Assembly (NCBI GenBank): GCA_022059125.1
Contig: JAEUWY010000016.1
Span: forward strand, 1,426,001-1,490,000
Length of the DNA stretch: 64,000 nucleotides
From: Corynespora cassiicola
Taxonomy: Eukaryota > Ascomycota > Dothideomycetes > Pleosporales > Corynesporascaceae
Direction: 5' to 3'
The translations under genes were made by a program, and so were the position numbers. Within the stretch, counting starts at the first letter, position 1. Each line of letters starts with the position of its first letter. The notes under the pieces were generated by a model, which was given only the letters and a program-made list of their open reading frames with translations, searched no databases and was not told the origin of the DNA. This document shows, piece by piece, positions 55,739-64,000 of this stretch.

Positions 55739-57708
55739 AGGGTGTCTCGTCTCGAACTACGATAACTAGCCTCTTCGCGCCGATTGTGTTGAGTTCCGAG
55801 CTATCACAATCTAGACCCTAGCCGACTCCCTCAGCCATCACCTGAATGCGTATCACCATGCGCTATCAAAATTGGCCGGGATTCAACCACGACATGGTTA
55901 AAAAGTTTCCCCCATGACGCTTCCGTTGTTGAGAGCGACCCCTAGACGGTTTCCCCAGATTCGGCGCGTCTCTCCTCAACCTATTCTTCCCTCGTGCATG
56001 CTTTTCAAACCGCATGCTGCCTTGCTTCCCCGCCAGGGCTGCTGCGAGAGACTGTGCTCTTTTCATCCCCATTTTGACCTGGCGAAGATTCCCCCAATGT
56101 CTGTACTACCCTTTTCTTCTTCCCTGGATGGGCCTATTCCACTGCATCACGGTAGGCTCCAGCCAACTTTGTTTTCTTTCCTTGATTTCATCACACGGAA
56201 TTGCATAGCGAGGAGTTATTCTGGTGGGCATCTAACAATACGGTCCATGGCTTCCGGCGCGGAGCTACTTCTGGCGTTCCACGGGTTACGAAAGACGGAG
56301 GTGGGAAGGAATGGAGGCAACGGGTAGATGACGTGGTTTCTCAACGAAGACTGATTGATGGTTTCTACTCCCAGGGGACGACCTTTTCGATGACGTGGCG
56401 TGCTCACGCACTCAGTTGTGGTCGATGCCTTTTCCACTCGAGGACTGTTTCCGTCTTTGGAACGGGTTGCTTACCGTTCAGGTTTGCGAGGGGCCTGGTC
56501 TGTCTGTCTCTGGGAGGTTTATGTAGGCTATGATACAATTTCAGAGCGGCAACTTGATGCATGAATCTCCTCTTAATGTGTATGATGGTCCTTGTTTTTG
56601 AGCTTTGAAATTTGGATTAAGCCCGATTGCCCCACGATTGCATCTGCCAGAACCTCACCCTCGCGTCTCCGTCACGGAAAACCTCCCGAAGGTTGATTTG
56701 AACGATGGGTCGATGATACGCGAATATTCCCCGAGACTATGCCCATATCCGTTTCCCCCGGCCACATTCCCCCTCGGCCATCATACATTGTACATTCCAG
56801 ACAATTTCATCGGCCTACCTCATCAATAGAGGCGAGCGAAAACGTCAACCCCTGTCAACGACAGCATACCGGGAGGGTTAAAAAAAAAAGAGAGAGAGAG
56901 AGAGAGAGAAGAACCAAAACCCGCACCACAACACAACAAAACGGGAGCGCATGCACATATGCGATTTCTCTGTTTCCATCTTTGAAAAGCCTCAAGTGCC
57001 CTCTTTTCCCCCTAGGCCACCTCACCGGTCCAACAAAAGTAGTAGGCTGACGGGGAGGCCTCTCCGTCTGACACGTCGCGCAATCTCCGAAACAAGACAG
57101 GGGTGCCATTCCCATTGCAACCGAGTCCAACCTCTTGTTTTTTTTGGTTTTTTTTTTTTGCCATCTTGATTGTACCATCTTGCCTTGTCTAGTCATGCCT
57201 CGCCCAGTCCCGCGAATCCCGTCTCTTCTATGCATGTTGGACCGGCCATGGTGGCAGATCTCGTGGGCGAGCCACCAAGGGATTGCCGTTTATTACTTTT
57301 TAAGGGGGGTAAGGTAGCACAGCAATCGGATGACACAAACAGATGGGAAACACTACAATTGGTGATTGGCTATGGGTAGTCACTGTAATCTATCTTTTTA
57401 TTCGTACTAAAGTGTAAATATATAGTACGCCGTGCCATGAGATGGACATGCCTGGCATGGTCGCATCAAAGAACGGCGGGCGCTGGGCGATCACTACTGC
57501 TAGCTACTACCCAAAGACCTGGTCACCTTGGTTGAATAGAGAATGAGACTCGTAACACCAAGAGCTTCTATAGCCGAATACGTGGGGGAGGAAAGGGTCC
57601 GGGGTCGTGGAGAAAGAACGCCCAGTGCAGGTATCGAAAAAGAGACGCCATCGTAGAGGGCCATGGGCATTCGCTTTGAACAGGGGAGAGGGATAAATTT
57701 GAATCCCC
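55739..57708. other. Long convergent intergenic region with an AG microsatellite
   Basis: Two kilobases between the converging PHD-protein and AsnRS stops. I see no gene: the frames are short, low in domain content and interrupted. An AG dinucleotide repeat of about ten units lies at 56889-56909 directly after A9, and T-runs lie near 57135-57161. This is unusually long for a tail-to-tail gap in this otherwise compact half of the window. Confidence 0.45.
56889..56909. repeat. AG dinucleotide microsatellite
   Basis: About ten AG units preceded by an A run; noncoding. Confidence 0.85.
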
Positions 57709-59547
57709 TCAAGGCTTGCAGCGACCGAAGTAGCGGGGGTACAGGCAGCAGTCACGGACCGTGTGCTGCTTGCAGAGCCACGCAAGGAAACGTTCTAGAC
57801 CGAGACCATAGCCACCGTGGGGAGAGCTGCCATACCTGTATCGAGTGTTAGCATGCCTTAGGATCTCTATGATTAGGCCTGGTGTGCAACTCACTTCCTC
57901 TGATCCGTATACCAGTAATAGGCCGCAGGATCGATCTGCTCCCTCGCAAATGCAGCCATGAGCTCATCATAATTATCCATCCTCATACTGCCACCGACAA
58001 TCTCGCCAACACCAGGCATCAAACAGTCCACACTTTCTGTGACTCTCGCATCATCCTTATCCTTCAACATGTAGAAGGCTTTGATCTCGGCAGGGAAGTG
58101 GGTTAGGAAGATGGGGCGGTTGATGATGTCGGTCATCCTACGCTCAGCGGCTTCCGCAATATCGTCTCCAAATTTGTGTGGCTCATTGTCCTCGTTGGGA
58201 ATGTTGTGCTCGTTGAGCCATTCAATGGCTTCCGAGTATTTCATGCGCTTAAATGGCCGCTCTGGCATCTTGAACTCGGGGTTGAGATCCTTGATGTACT
58301 GCTCAACCACGGGATCGGCCATGGTGATCTCAAGGACCTTGCACATGACCAATTCCAGGTGCTCAAGAAGGTCATTGAAGTTGATGAAATCCAGTTCAGC
58401 CTCAATATGAGTGTATTCGGACAAATGGCGTCGGGTCAAGGACTTCTCGGCTCTGAAAGACTTTTCGATGCAATACACATCTCCCATCGATGGCAAGCAA
58501 GTTTCCAAATAGAGCTGAGACGACTGTGTGAGGTAGGCTTCCTCCGTGTAGTACTTGAAACTAGCCGCGGGTTAGCATAGAAACCGCTCGCACTGAAATG
58601 GTTGACTCGTACCCAAACAAGGTTGACCCACCCTCGACCTGCGTCTGCACCAGCGCTGGCGGGCTGACTTTACGCAGACGAAGCTCCTTGTAGACCTGGT
58701 TGAAGGCGAACTCGACAGCATCACGGACAATCATGACCTTGGAAGCGGTCTCTCCGCGGAGAGTGAGGTGGCGCAAGTCAAGCAGTGTCGCATGCTCAGT
58801 ATCCTTGGAAACCCTGTTGGTGATGGCCTCATCACCACCAGCTGCTTTCCAACCCGCATGTATTTTGTAAAAGTCCGCATGGAGCTCACGGTTGTTGGGT
58901 GCGTGTGCGCCTGCGGGGACCTCGCGCAGCTCGCCGAGGATCTCCATGCTCGTCTCTCTCGAAAGCGTGAGGGCATCGTATGTTTTCGCAAGGGGTCCGG
59001 TGAGAATGACCTGCATGAAGCCATATCCGTCCCTCAGTGTAATGAACATGACCTCCTTCTGCCTGCGCTCGCGGTGCACACGGCCAAAGACCCTGACCCT
59101 AGTGCCCTTGACATCTTTGCCATTGCCCAGGGTGATCTTTGAAGTATCGGTGTCGTCGAGCTTGATCTTCACGGGGGCCGGCAGACTGGCGTCCTCCTCC
59201 AGCACAATCTTCTTGGCCTCGTCAAGGACTTTTTTCCTGTCTGCCTCTCCCTTCATGCGGAGAGCCAGCTGCTCCTGCTCCTTCTCAGCCTTCTTCTTGT
59301 GTGCCTTTGCAAAGTTGACGGCCTTCTTCATGGCAGCCTTGGCAGCGGGCTTCCATTCTAGCCTGGCACTCTCGTCTGCACCCTCAGGGATCTCTCCGGT
59401 CAAGCTCTTGCGCACGAGGAACTTGGCGGACTCGCCATGGGTGAGGACACCGTACCCCAGGGTCTTGTAGGGCAGGCTCTCGTCGCCAGTTTGCTCGGAG
59501 ATGTCCTGGCCGACATCCTCGTCGACGTAGTAGGTAGGGTCTGCCAT
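57709..59547 (-). CDS. DED81: Cytosolic asparaginyl-tRNA synthetase
   Basis: 575 residues from exons 59547-58613, 58560-57895 and 57835-57709; the introns are 52 and 59 bases and phases close. The class IIb synthetase charges tRNA-Asn with Asn. The N-terminal 110 residues are the fungal/metazoan Lys-rich coiled appendix ([20 protein letters not shown]). The OB fold carries [20 protein letters not shown]. The catalytic domain has the junction [15 protein letters not shown] (restored by splicing), motif 2 [20 protein letters not shown] and motif 3 [13 protein letters not shown]. The C terminus [10 protein letters not shown] is typical. The start at 59547 (MADPTYY) matches relatives. An ATG at 59871 is also in frame with no stop between and would add 108 residues rich in Arg. 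Confidence 0.94.
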
Positions 59548-60155
59548 GGCGTCGGCAATTGGGTCGTGTGGTGTGTGTGTCGAGGTGATTGTCGGGTGAA
59601 GTTGCTGTCCGCTGGAAATTATACTGGAGGCCGGAAGAGTCATAGGTGGTGGGGCTGACTCAACCCCTCCGATTGTGGCCGTGCGTGAAGCACTCCGCGT
59701 TTCCAGATAAGCCAGGATAGGCCCCCATCTGCGCTGGACGTGGCACTGCCTTATCGACGGGGCTACACGCAGCAGCGATGCGTGCCTCCGAGCGGCCTGC
59801 AGCCTCGAGGGCGCACACGCCTGGCCCCGGTAGCCGCATCGACATCCATGTGGCGCAGGCGAGTGGCGCATGGTGCCCCTCAATCTGATATCAGGCTCGC
59901 TGATACGCCCTGGGGCCGTCCGTTTGCGTCGCACGGCAACATGCCCGCGCCGGATTGACAGCCACTCCGAGCAAGCAGACGCTGCAGTTCTCCGTGGGTG
60001 CCAACTATACTGCCTGGTGTCAAGATTACAGACGGCTATGGCATCATCGCCCTCAATTCCGCGCTGACAAACGCGCCACGAGTAGTCTGTGAGCTGAACA
60101 AGGTATATATACCCGCCTCATGTACACGGCCTACTGCCACAGTCTCCACCGGAAA
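59548..60155. other. Divergent intergenic region, AsnRS and DOPA dioxygenase-like genes
   Basis: 608 bases between start codons. It includes the in-frame open extension of AsnRS (up to 59934) and the promoter of the plus-strand gene with a TATATATA element at 60104-60111. Confidence 0.5.
60104..60111 (+). promoter_or_regulatory. TATATATA box of the DOPA dioxygenase-like gene
   Basis: Lies 45 bases upstream of the ATG at 60156; the leader would be short. Composition around it is not otherwise AT-rich, which makes the element stand out. Confidence 0.5.
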
Positions 60156-60878
60156 ATGGCCGATCCGAGTCTTTACACTTACCCGTCACCTCTAGAAGGC
60201 TACAGGGATCGTGTTCCTCTTCCCAAGTTTGTACCCCGGCCAAGTCGCAGCCATCTGTCTCTGACCGAGCACAGTGACCTCTCAGAAGATGGCAAATCTT
60301 ACGTCAACCCTCCCGCTGAAAGCAAGAGCGAAGCATACAATTCCTTTGTAGCGCCGATTACCAACGGGACGAGGGGAGGCTTTGAGTATGTCATCGGAGA
60401 CTTGTGCTTGGTTCTACATGCTGATGGGTCTCAGTATCCACATATATTTCCTCCAGAGTGACGCAGACGAGCTCAAGTTCGCGAGGGAATTGTGGGAGAG
60501 AATACGAAGGGAATGTCGGTATTGCATCTTGTGGGTTGGTGGGAGATGCTGATATGGCTCCAGTCCCCGAGCTTCGAATCTACAAGGTATGGGATAGGCC
60601 AATTGGGCCTCATCCCCTAGGCATGTTCGAGGTGAACCTCTTCACTCCAGGCAAGTACACCGGGCACACGTATCATCAGAAGGCACACCTAACACCTTCA
60701 AGCACAGTTTGGGGCCTTCGTCCCTTGGCTGGTGATCAATCGGGGCCCGCTCTCTGCGCTGATACACCCAAATACCGGCGACGACGAAAGAGACCACACC
60801 CAGCGTGCCACATGGATGGGTCAGCCCTTGCCGTTGAATCTTAAGCTTTTCAAAGCGATGAAACGAAGTCAAGGATAG
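60156..60878 (+). CDS. DOPA 4,5-dioxygenase-like protein
   Basis: 190 residues from exons 60156-60385, 60435-60514, 60564-60650 and 60703-60878. The family opens the aromatic ring of DOPA-type catechols and has a ferredoxin-like fold. Conserved pieces are FDIHIYFLQSD (metal-binding His), ELWERIRREF, PELRIYKVWDRPIGPHPLGM and FEVNLFTP. After the third junction come AQFGAFVPWLVINRGPLSAL and HPNTGDDERDHT. Junction 3 works only with a GC donor (GCAAGT at 60651) and an AAG acceptor at 60701-60702, with a CCTAACACC branch between. This gives exactly TPAQFGAF, and reading on without it gives a frame with no family match. The second donor (GTCGGT at 60515) is also weak but is the only one in phase. 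No betalain or melanin cluster is near. Actual substrate unknown. Confidence 0.85.
60651..60702 (+). other. GC-AG intron in the DOPA dioxygenase-like gene
   Basis: 52-base intron with donor G|GCAAGT, CACCTAACACC branch and TTCAAG acceptor. The GC donor otherwise matches the consensus fully, as expected for GC-AG introns. Its removal restores the family sequence exactly. Confidence 0.8.
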
Positions 60879-61178
60879 GTAGTTGATTGTAATGATTAAA
60901 TGCACAATGACGTGGGGTATCAAGATGCCGTCTCCTAATTGCTGGTCCTATCGTGAATCTGGTTTCTGTGCCAGCATGGCCAGCGTGCAGGACGTGCTTA
61001 TCCGTACATACAGGTAGAGGAACAGTCCTCAGTGCCCGTCTGACTAGCACGTGCTGGCAGACCGGCCAAGGCCGCCGCCGTTGATGGCCGCCCACCCTTC
61101 GAAAATGCGCAGCCCTGCCTCATGGCAGATACATGCCGACAAGGTTAGCATTGAATCCCGTCGCCGCCATGATCTCCT
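60879..61178. other. Short convergent intergenic stretch
   Basis: Lies between the DOPA dioxygenase-like stop and the SRP14 stop; 3' untranslated regions expected. No gene is seen. Confidence 0.5.
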
Positions 61179-61659
61179 TCAGCCCTTTGTTTCGGCAACA
61201 GTGCCCTTCTTCTTCTTCTTGTCTTTCTTGCCCTTCTTGCGGTCCCGCTTCTTCAGTCCAGACATACCAGCCTTGCACGCCTCCGCATAGCGGGCATAAA
61301 AGCCATCGAGTTGATCAGGCTGTACTATGGTGGAGAGGGATATTTTTTCAATGTTTTCTCTCTCGGTCCCAGGGCGCTTGGTGGATTTGTTGTTGGATGC
61401 TCGAATGAGAACGGGCACGGGATTCTCAGGGTGGGTGTCCCATAGCGGGTCGTCCAGCACTTTCGCAGGAGACGGGGAGAACTCTTCGATGGCGAAGGTA
61501 ACGCGTTTCTGTGTCAGGTACACTGTTCCGTGGCCTTTCTTGCGGTTGTGCTCGAAGAGGTTGGTGAGCCGCGTGAAGAACTGGGAGGACATTAGCGGCG
61601 TAATGGAGGCACAGGATGCCGGCGCATGCCTCATCGTTGGTCAAATGATCCCGAGCCAT
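61179..61659 (-). CDS. SRP14: Signal recognition particle subunit SRP14
   Basis: 143 residues from exons 61659-61630 (ten codons, MARDHLTNDE) and 61580-61179. SRP14 binds the Alu domain of SRP RNA and helps pause translation during ER targeting. The fold starts FFTRLTNLFEHNRKKGHGTV and YLTQKR follows, as in relatives; the C terminus is a strongly basic Lys tail (KKRDRKKGKKDKKKKKG). The intron is 49 bases with a GC donor (GAG|GCATGC), a CGCTAATG branch and a CCCAG acceptor. No GT donor is available in phase, and the spliced sequence matches the family directly (NDE-FFTRLT). The gene is divergent from SGD1/NOM1 at 188 bases. Confidence 0.9.
61581..61629 (-). other. GC-AG intron in SRP14
   Basis: 49-base intron with donor GAG|GCATGC and acceptor CCCAG. 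Joining NDE to FFTRLT needs this intron. The branch-like CTAAT lies about 12 bases before the acceptor. Confidence 0.75.
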
Positions 61660-61847
61660 TTTGAGTCTGACGGTGCTATGAGGTGCTCCCCATGCAAGGT
61701 GCTGTGGTCGGGGATGCGGGAGAGGGCGTGAATTGGCGTGTAGGTGGGACCTTTGGAGTGTGCGGCTCTAGATCGCGGGGGAGCCTAGCCTAAACTCCGA
61801 CCGACTCCAGAACTTTTTTTAACCACACACAGTCCCTCCGCAACACC

Positions 61848-64000
61848 ATGCGCCAACGACAGTTTACAGGGCCAAAGCTACCGAGGGAGCTCCGTGATCA
61901 AGTTGGGGGTATGTCCGCATTTTGCTCCACAAGTTTTTGTCGCCCCGACGCCCACCTCTGCCCCCTGTCTCTCCATTCCTACCTAACCCAGGCCCGCGAA
62001 GCTCCACGGCTTCACGACTCTAGCCCCATCACTATATTCTGTTGATACCCAACCATTACCGGTGATGCGTAGTAGCCTTGTTAACCAGCTATAGATCCTG
62101 CGAACCGCTCTAAAGGTGGCCGCGCGCACAGTGGACCTTTGAACCGCAGAGAACGTCGCCAAGCCGAGCGCGAAGACAAGAAAGCGCAAAAGTCGCAGAA
62201 GCCGCTGAAAAATCATAGGGGGATTCACAACGAACAAGAACGATATTTGTCGGAGCCCGACTGGGAGGATGAAGAGAGCGCCGACGAGAGCCAGTTGGCT
62301 CCGCCCAAGCCGACACCGACCGCGAATGATGCGCAGAAGCCCGTGAAAAGCATCTTGAAAAAGGTCGCTCCTGTAAAGCAACCTCCAGAAGGAGGTGATG
62401 TGCCACCGCCAGCTAGGATTTCGAGAGCTGTAAAAGACAGGTTAGCTGAAGAAGACGCCGAGATTGCTGCGCTGGAAAAAAGGCTTGGTATCAAGGGCAA
62501 GAAGAAGTCGAAAAATGTTGACAACGAGCTCGATGATATCTTTGGGGATCTTGGAGATTTCGGAAGCGATGAGGATGAACTTTCGGGACGGACATCGAAG
62601 CGCAAGCGCGATCAAGATGATGAATGGCTGGCTAGCAAAAGGCAAAAGGCCCTGGGCGACTCGAAGCACGACTCAGAGGAAGATCTATCTGATTCAGAAG
62701 GCTTGGATGATGCCGAAAGTGATCTGGACGAACAAGATCTCGAGGACATGGAGGATGTTTCCAGCGAGGATGAGATGAGATCGGACAACGAAGTTGATGA
62801 AGACGATTCCGCCATGGAGGATCTGGACTCGGAAAGGGACGACAACAAAAGAGTATTTACAAAGCCTCGTGTGCGAGAAAATCCATATGTTGCACCGGTC
62901 ACGTCGGATACACCGCAACCGGCGAAATACATACCCCCCGCGCTTCGAGCTCCTCCATCTTCAGATTCCGAAGCTCTAGCCCGTCTCCGAAGACAGATTC
63001 AAGGTCTCCTCAACAGGCTTTCAGACGCAAATCTGCTTACGATCCTTCGCGATGTCGAACAAATATACCAAAACAATCCTCGTGGCTATGTCACAACTAC
63101 GCTCGTTGATTTGTTGTTTGGCTTGCTGGCAGATGAGACTGCCCTTTTGGACACCTTCCTTATCTTGCATTCTGGTTTCATCGCAGCCATTTATAAAGTC
63201 ATTGGACCAGATTTCGGTGCCCAGATGGTAGAACGCATTGTATCTGAATTCGACAAGAACTACCAAAGGAACAAGGATGGGTTTGGTAAACAGACCACCA
63301 ATATGATGTCTGTAGTCGCCCAGCTCTATTCTTTCCAGGTGATTGGCAGCAATCTGGTGTTCGACTACATTAAAATGTTCCTCGCCGAGCTCTCCGAGAT
63401 CAATACCGAACTGCTCCTACGGATTGTTAGGATATCTGGTTCTCAGCTTCGACAAGATGACCCAACATCTTTGAAGGACATTGTCTTGCTCTTACAAAAA
63501 GCCGTAGCAAATGTTGGCGAAAAAAACCTACCTGTGCGGACTAAATTTATGATTGAGACAATCAACGATCTCAAAAACAACAAAATGAAGACTGGCGTCA
63601 ACGCTTCTGCCATTACCAGCGAGCACACCATTCGCATGAAGAAGCATTTGGGTTCCTTGAACTCTCGCAACCTCAAAGGCACCGAACCACTCCGGATAGG
63701 CCTTGCAGACATACAGAACACTGAAAAGAAAGGCAAATGGTGGCTTGTCGGCGCAAGTTGGCGAAACGATACGGAAAATGGCACTGCCACCAATAAGAGT
63801 CGGGATGCGGACCAGGAAGTTATGCTTGGCCATGAAGACACAGGGGAGAACGGTGAAGTAGACCTACTCCAACTTGCACGAGAACAGCGAATGAACACGG
63901 ACGTTCGTCGTGCCATCTTCATTACCATCATGTCAGCCAGCGACTTTAAGGATGCCCACGTCCGCCTGCTGAAATTGAATTTGAAGAAATCGCAGGAGAT
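61848..64000 (+). CDS. SGD1: SGD1/NOM1-family nucleolar MIF4G/MA3 protein (5' part, cut by the window end)
   Basis: Exon 1 is 61848-61908 and exon 2 runs from 62095 past the window end; the 186-base intron is in phase (G|AT). About 655 residues are visible. The family acts in 18S rRNA maturation with the helicase Fal1 (eIF4A3 type). The N terminus is basic (MRQRQFTGPKLPRELRDQVG, then GGRAHSGPLNRRERRQAERE). A long acidic/Ser-rich region follows (many DE clusters, about residues 200-330). The MIF4G domain begins at RLRRQIQGLLNRLSDANLLT and continues through YVTTTLVDLL, SFQVIGSNLVFDYI and LLRIVRISGSQLRQDDPTSL. A linker with LGSLNSRNLKGTEPLRIGL and WWLVGASW is seen. The MA3 domain is just starting (DVRRAIFITIMSASDFKDA) when the window ends. 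Confidence 0.93.

Noticed and set aside
1..64000. CRISPR array, operon, phage or plasmid features
   Set aside because: The genes are intron-bearing fungal nuclear genes; no regular direct repeats with unique spacers and no bacterial gene layout are present.

Overview
The window is nuclear DNA of a filamentous ascomycete (Pezizomycotina; the style fits Dothideomycetes, but that placement is an inference). The evidence is about two dozen eukaryotic genes, most of them split by introns of 45-120 bases. The introns carry GTAAGT/GTGAGT-like donors, CTAAC/CTGAC-like branch sites and CAG/TAG acceptors. There is also a nuclear tRNA gene with an intron. The best relatives of the products are fungal: Rad54, Prp2, Snf5, Rco1, Vps74, SRP14, an ascomycete laccase and a DOPA 4,5-dioxygenase-like protein. 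I saw no operons, CRISPR arrays, phage or intact transposons. Nearly all coding features are given as start-to-stop spans; exon coordinates are in the evidence text. I worked the exons out by matching splice sites, phase and protein-family continuity.

Region 1-16.6 kb is gene-poor. It holds a tRNA-Ala(AGC) with an intron (994-1090), a homeobox plus C2H2 transcription factor (minus strand, 1711-4537), a small SET-domain protein (minus, 6187-6813), an AT-rich stretch without genes (about 7.5-9.9 kb), a Pro-rich secreted protein (minus, 9883-10290), a probable GPI-anchored cell-wall protein with a strong-looking promoter (plus, 12853-13398) and a short-chain dehydrogenase (plus, 15712-16562).

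Region 17-36.7 kb mixes accessory and core genes. They are a polytopic membrane protein, a Prp2-type spliceosomal helicase, a small secreted protein in four exons, a secreted laccase, Rad54, a zinc alcohol dehydrogenase, a PL7-like polysaccharide lyase and a Pro-rich protein of unknown role.

Region 37.4-64 kb is dense in housekeeping genes. They are the SURF6/Rrp14 nucleolar protein, the complex I 23 kDa Fe-S subunit (divergent from the mitochondrial acyl carrier protein gene), Vps74/GOLPH3, Snf5, a secreted endonuclease/exonuclease/phosphatase-fold protein, an Ebp1/PA2G4-like protein, a double-PHD Rco1-like protein, cytosolic asparaginyl-tRNA synthetase, a DOPA dioxygenase-like protein, SRP14 and the 5' part of SGD1/NOM1, which runs off the end of the window.

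There is no co-transcribed pathway. The most notable arrangements are: (i) the complex I TYKY-type subunit and mitochondrial ACP sharing a 384-base divergent promoter region; (ii) two GC-AG introns in neighbouring genes (DOPA dioxygenase-like and SRP14); (iii) an intron that splits the last zinc finger of the homeobox factor; and (iv) a PL7-like lyase whose QIH-type catalytic motif reads QVK. I did not find convincing evidence of an entirely new multi-gene system.
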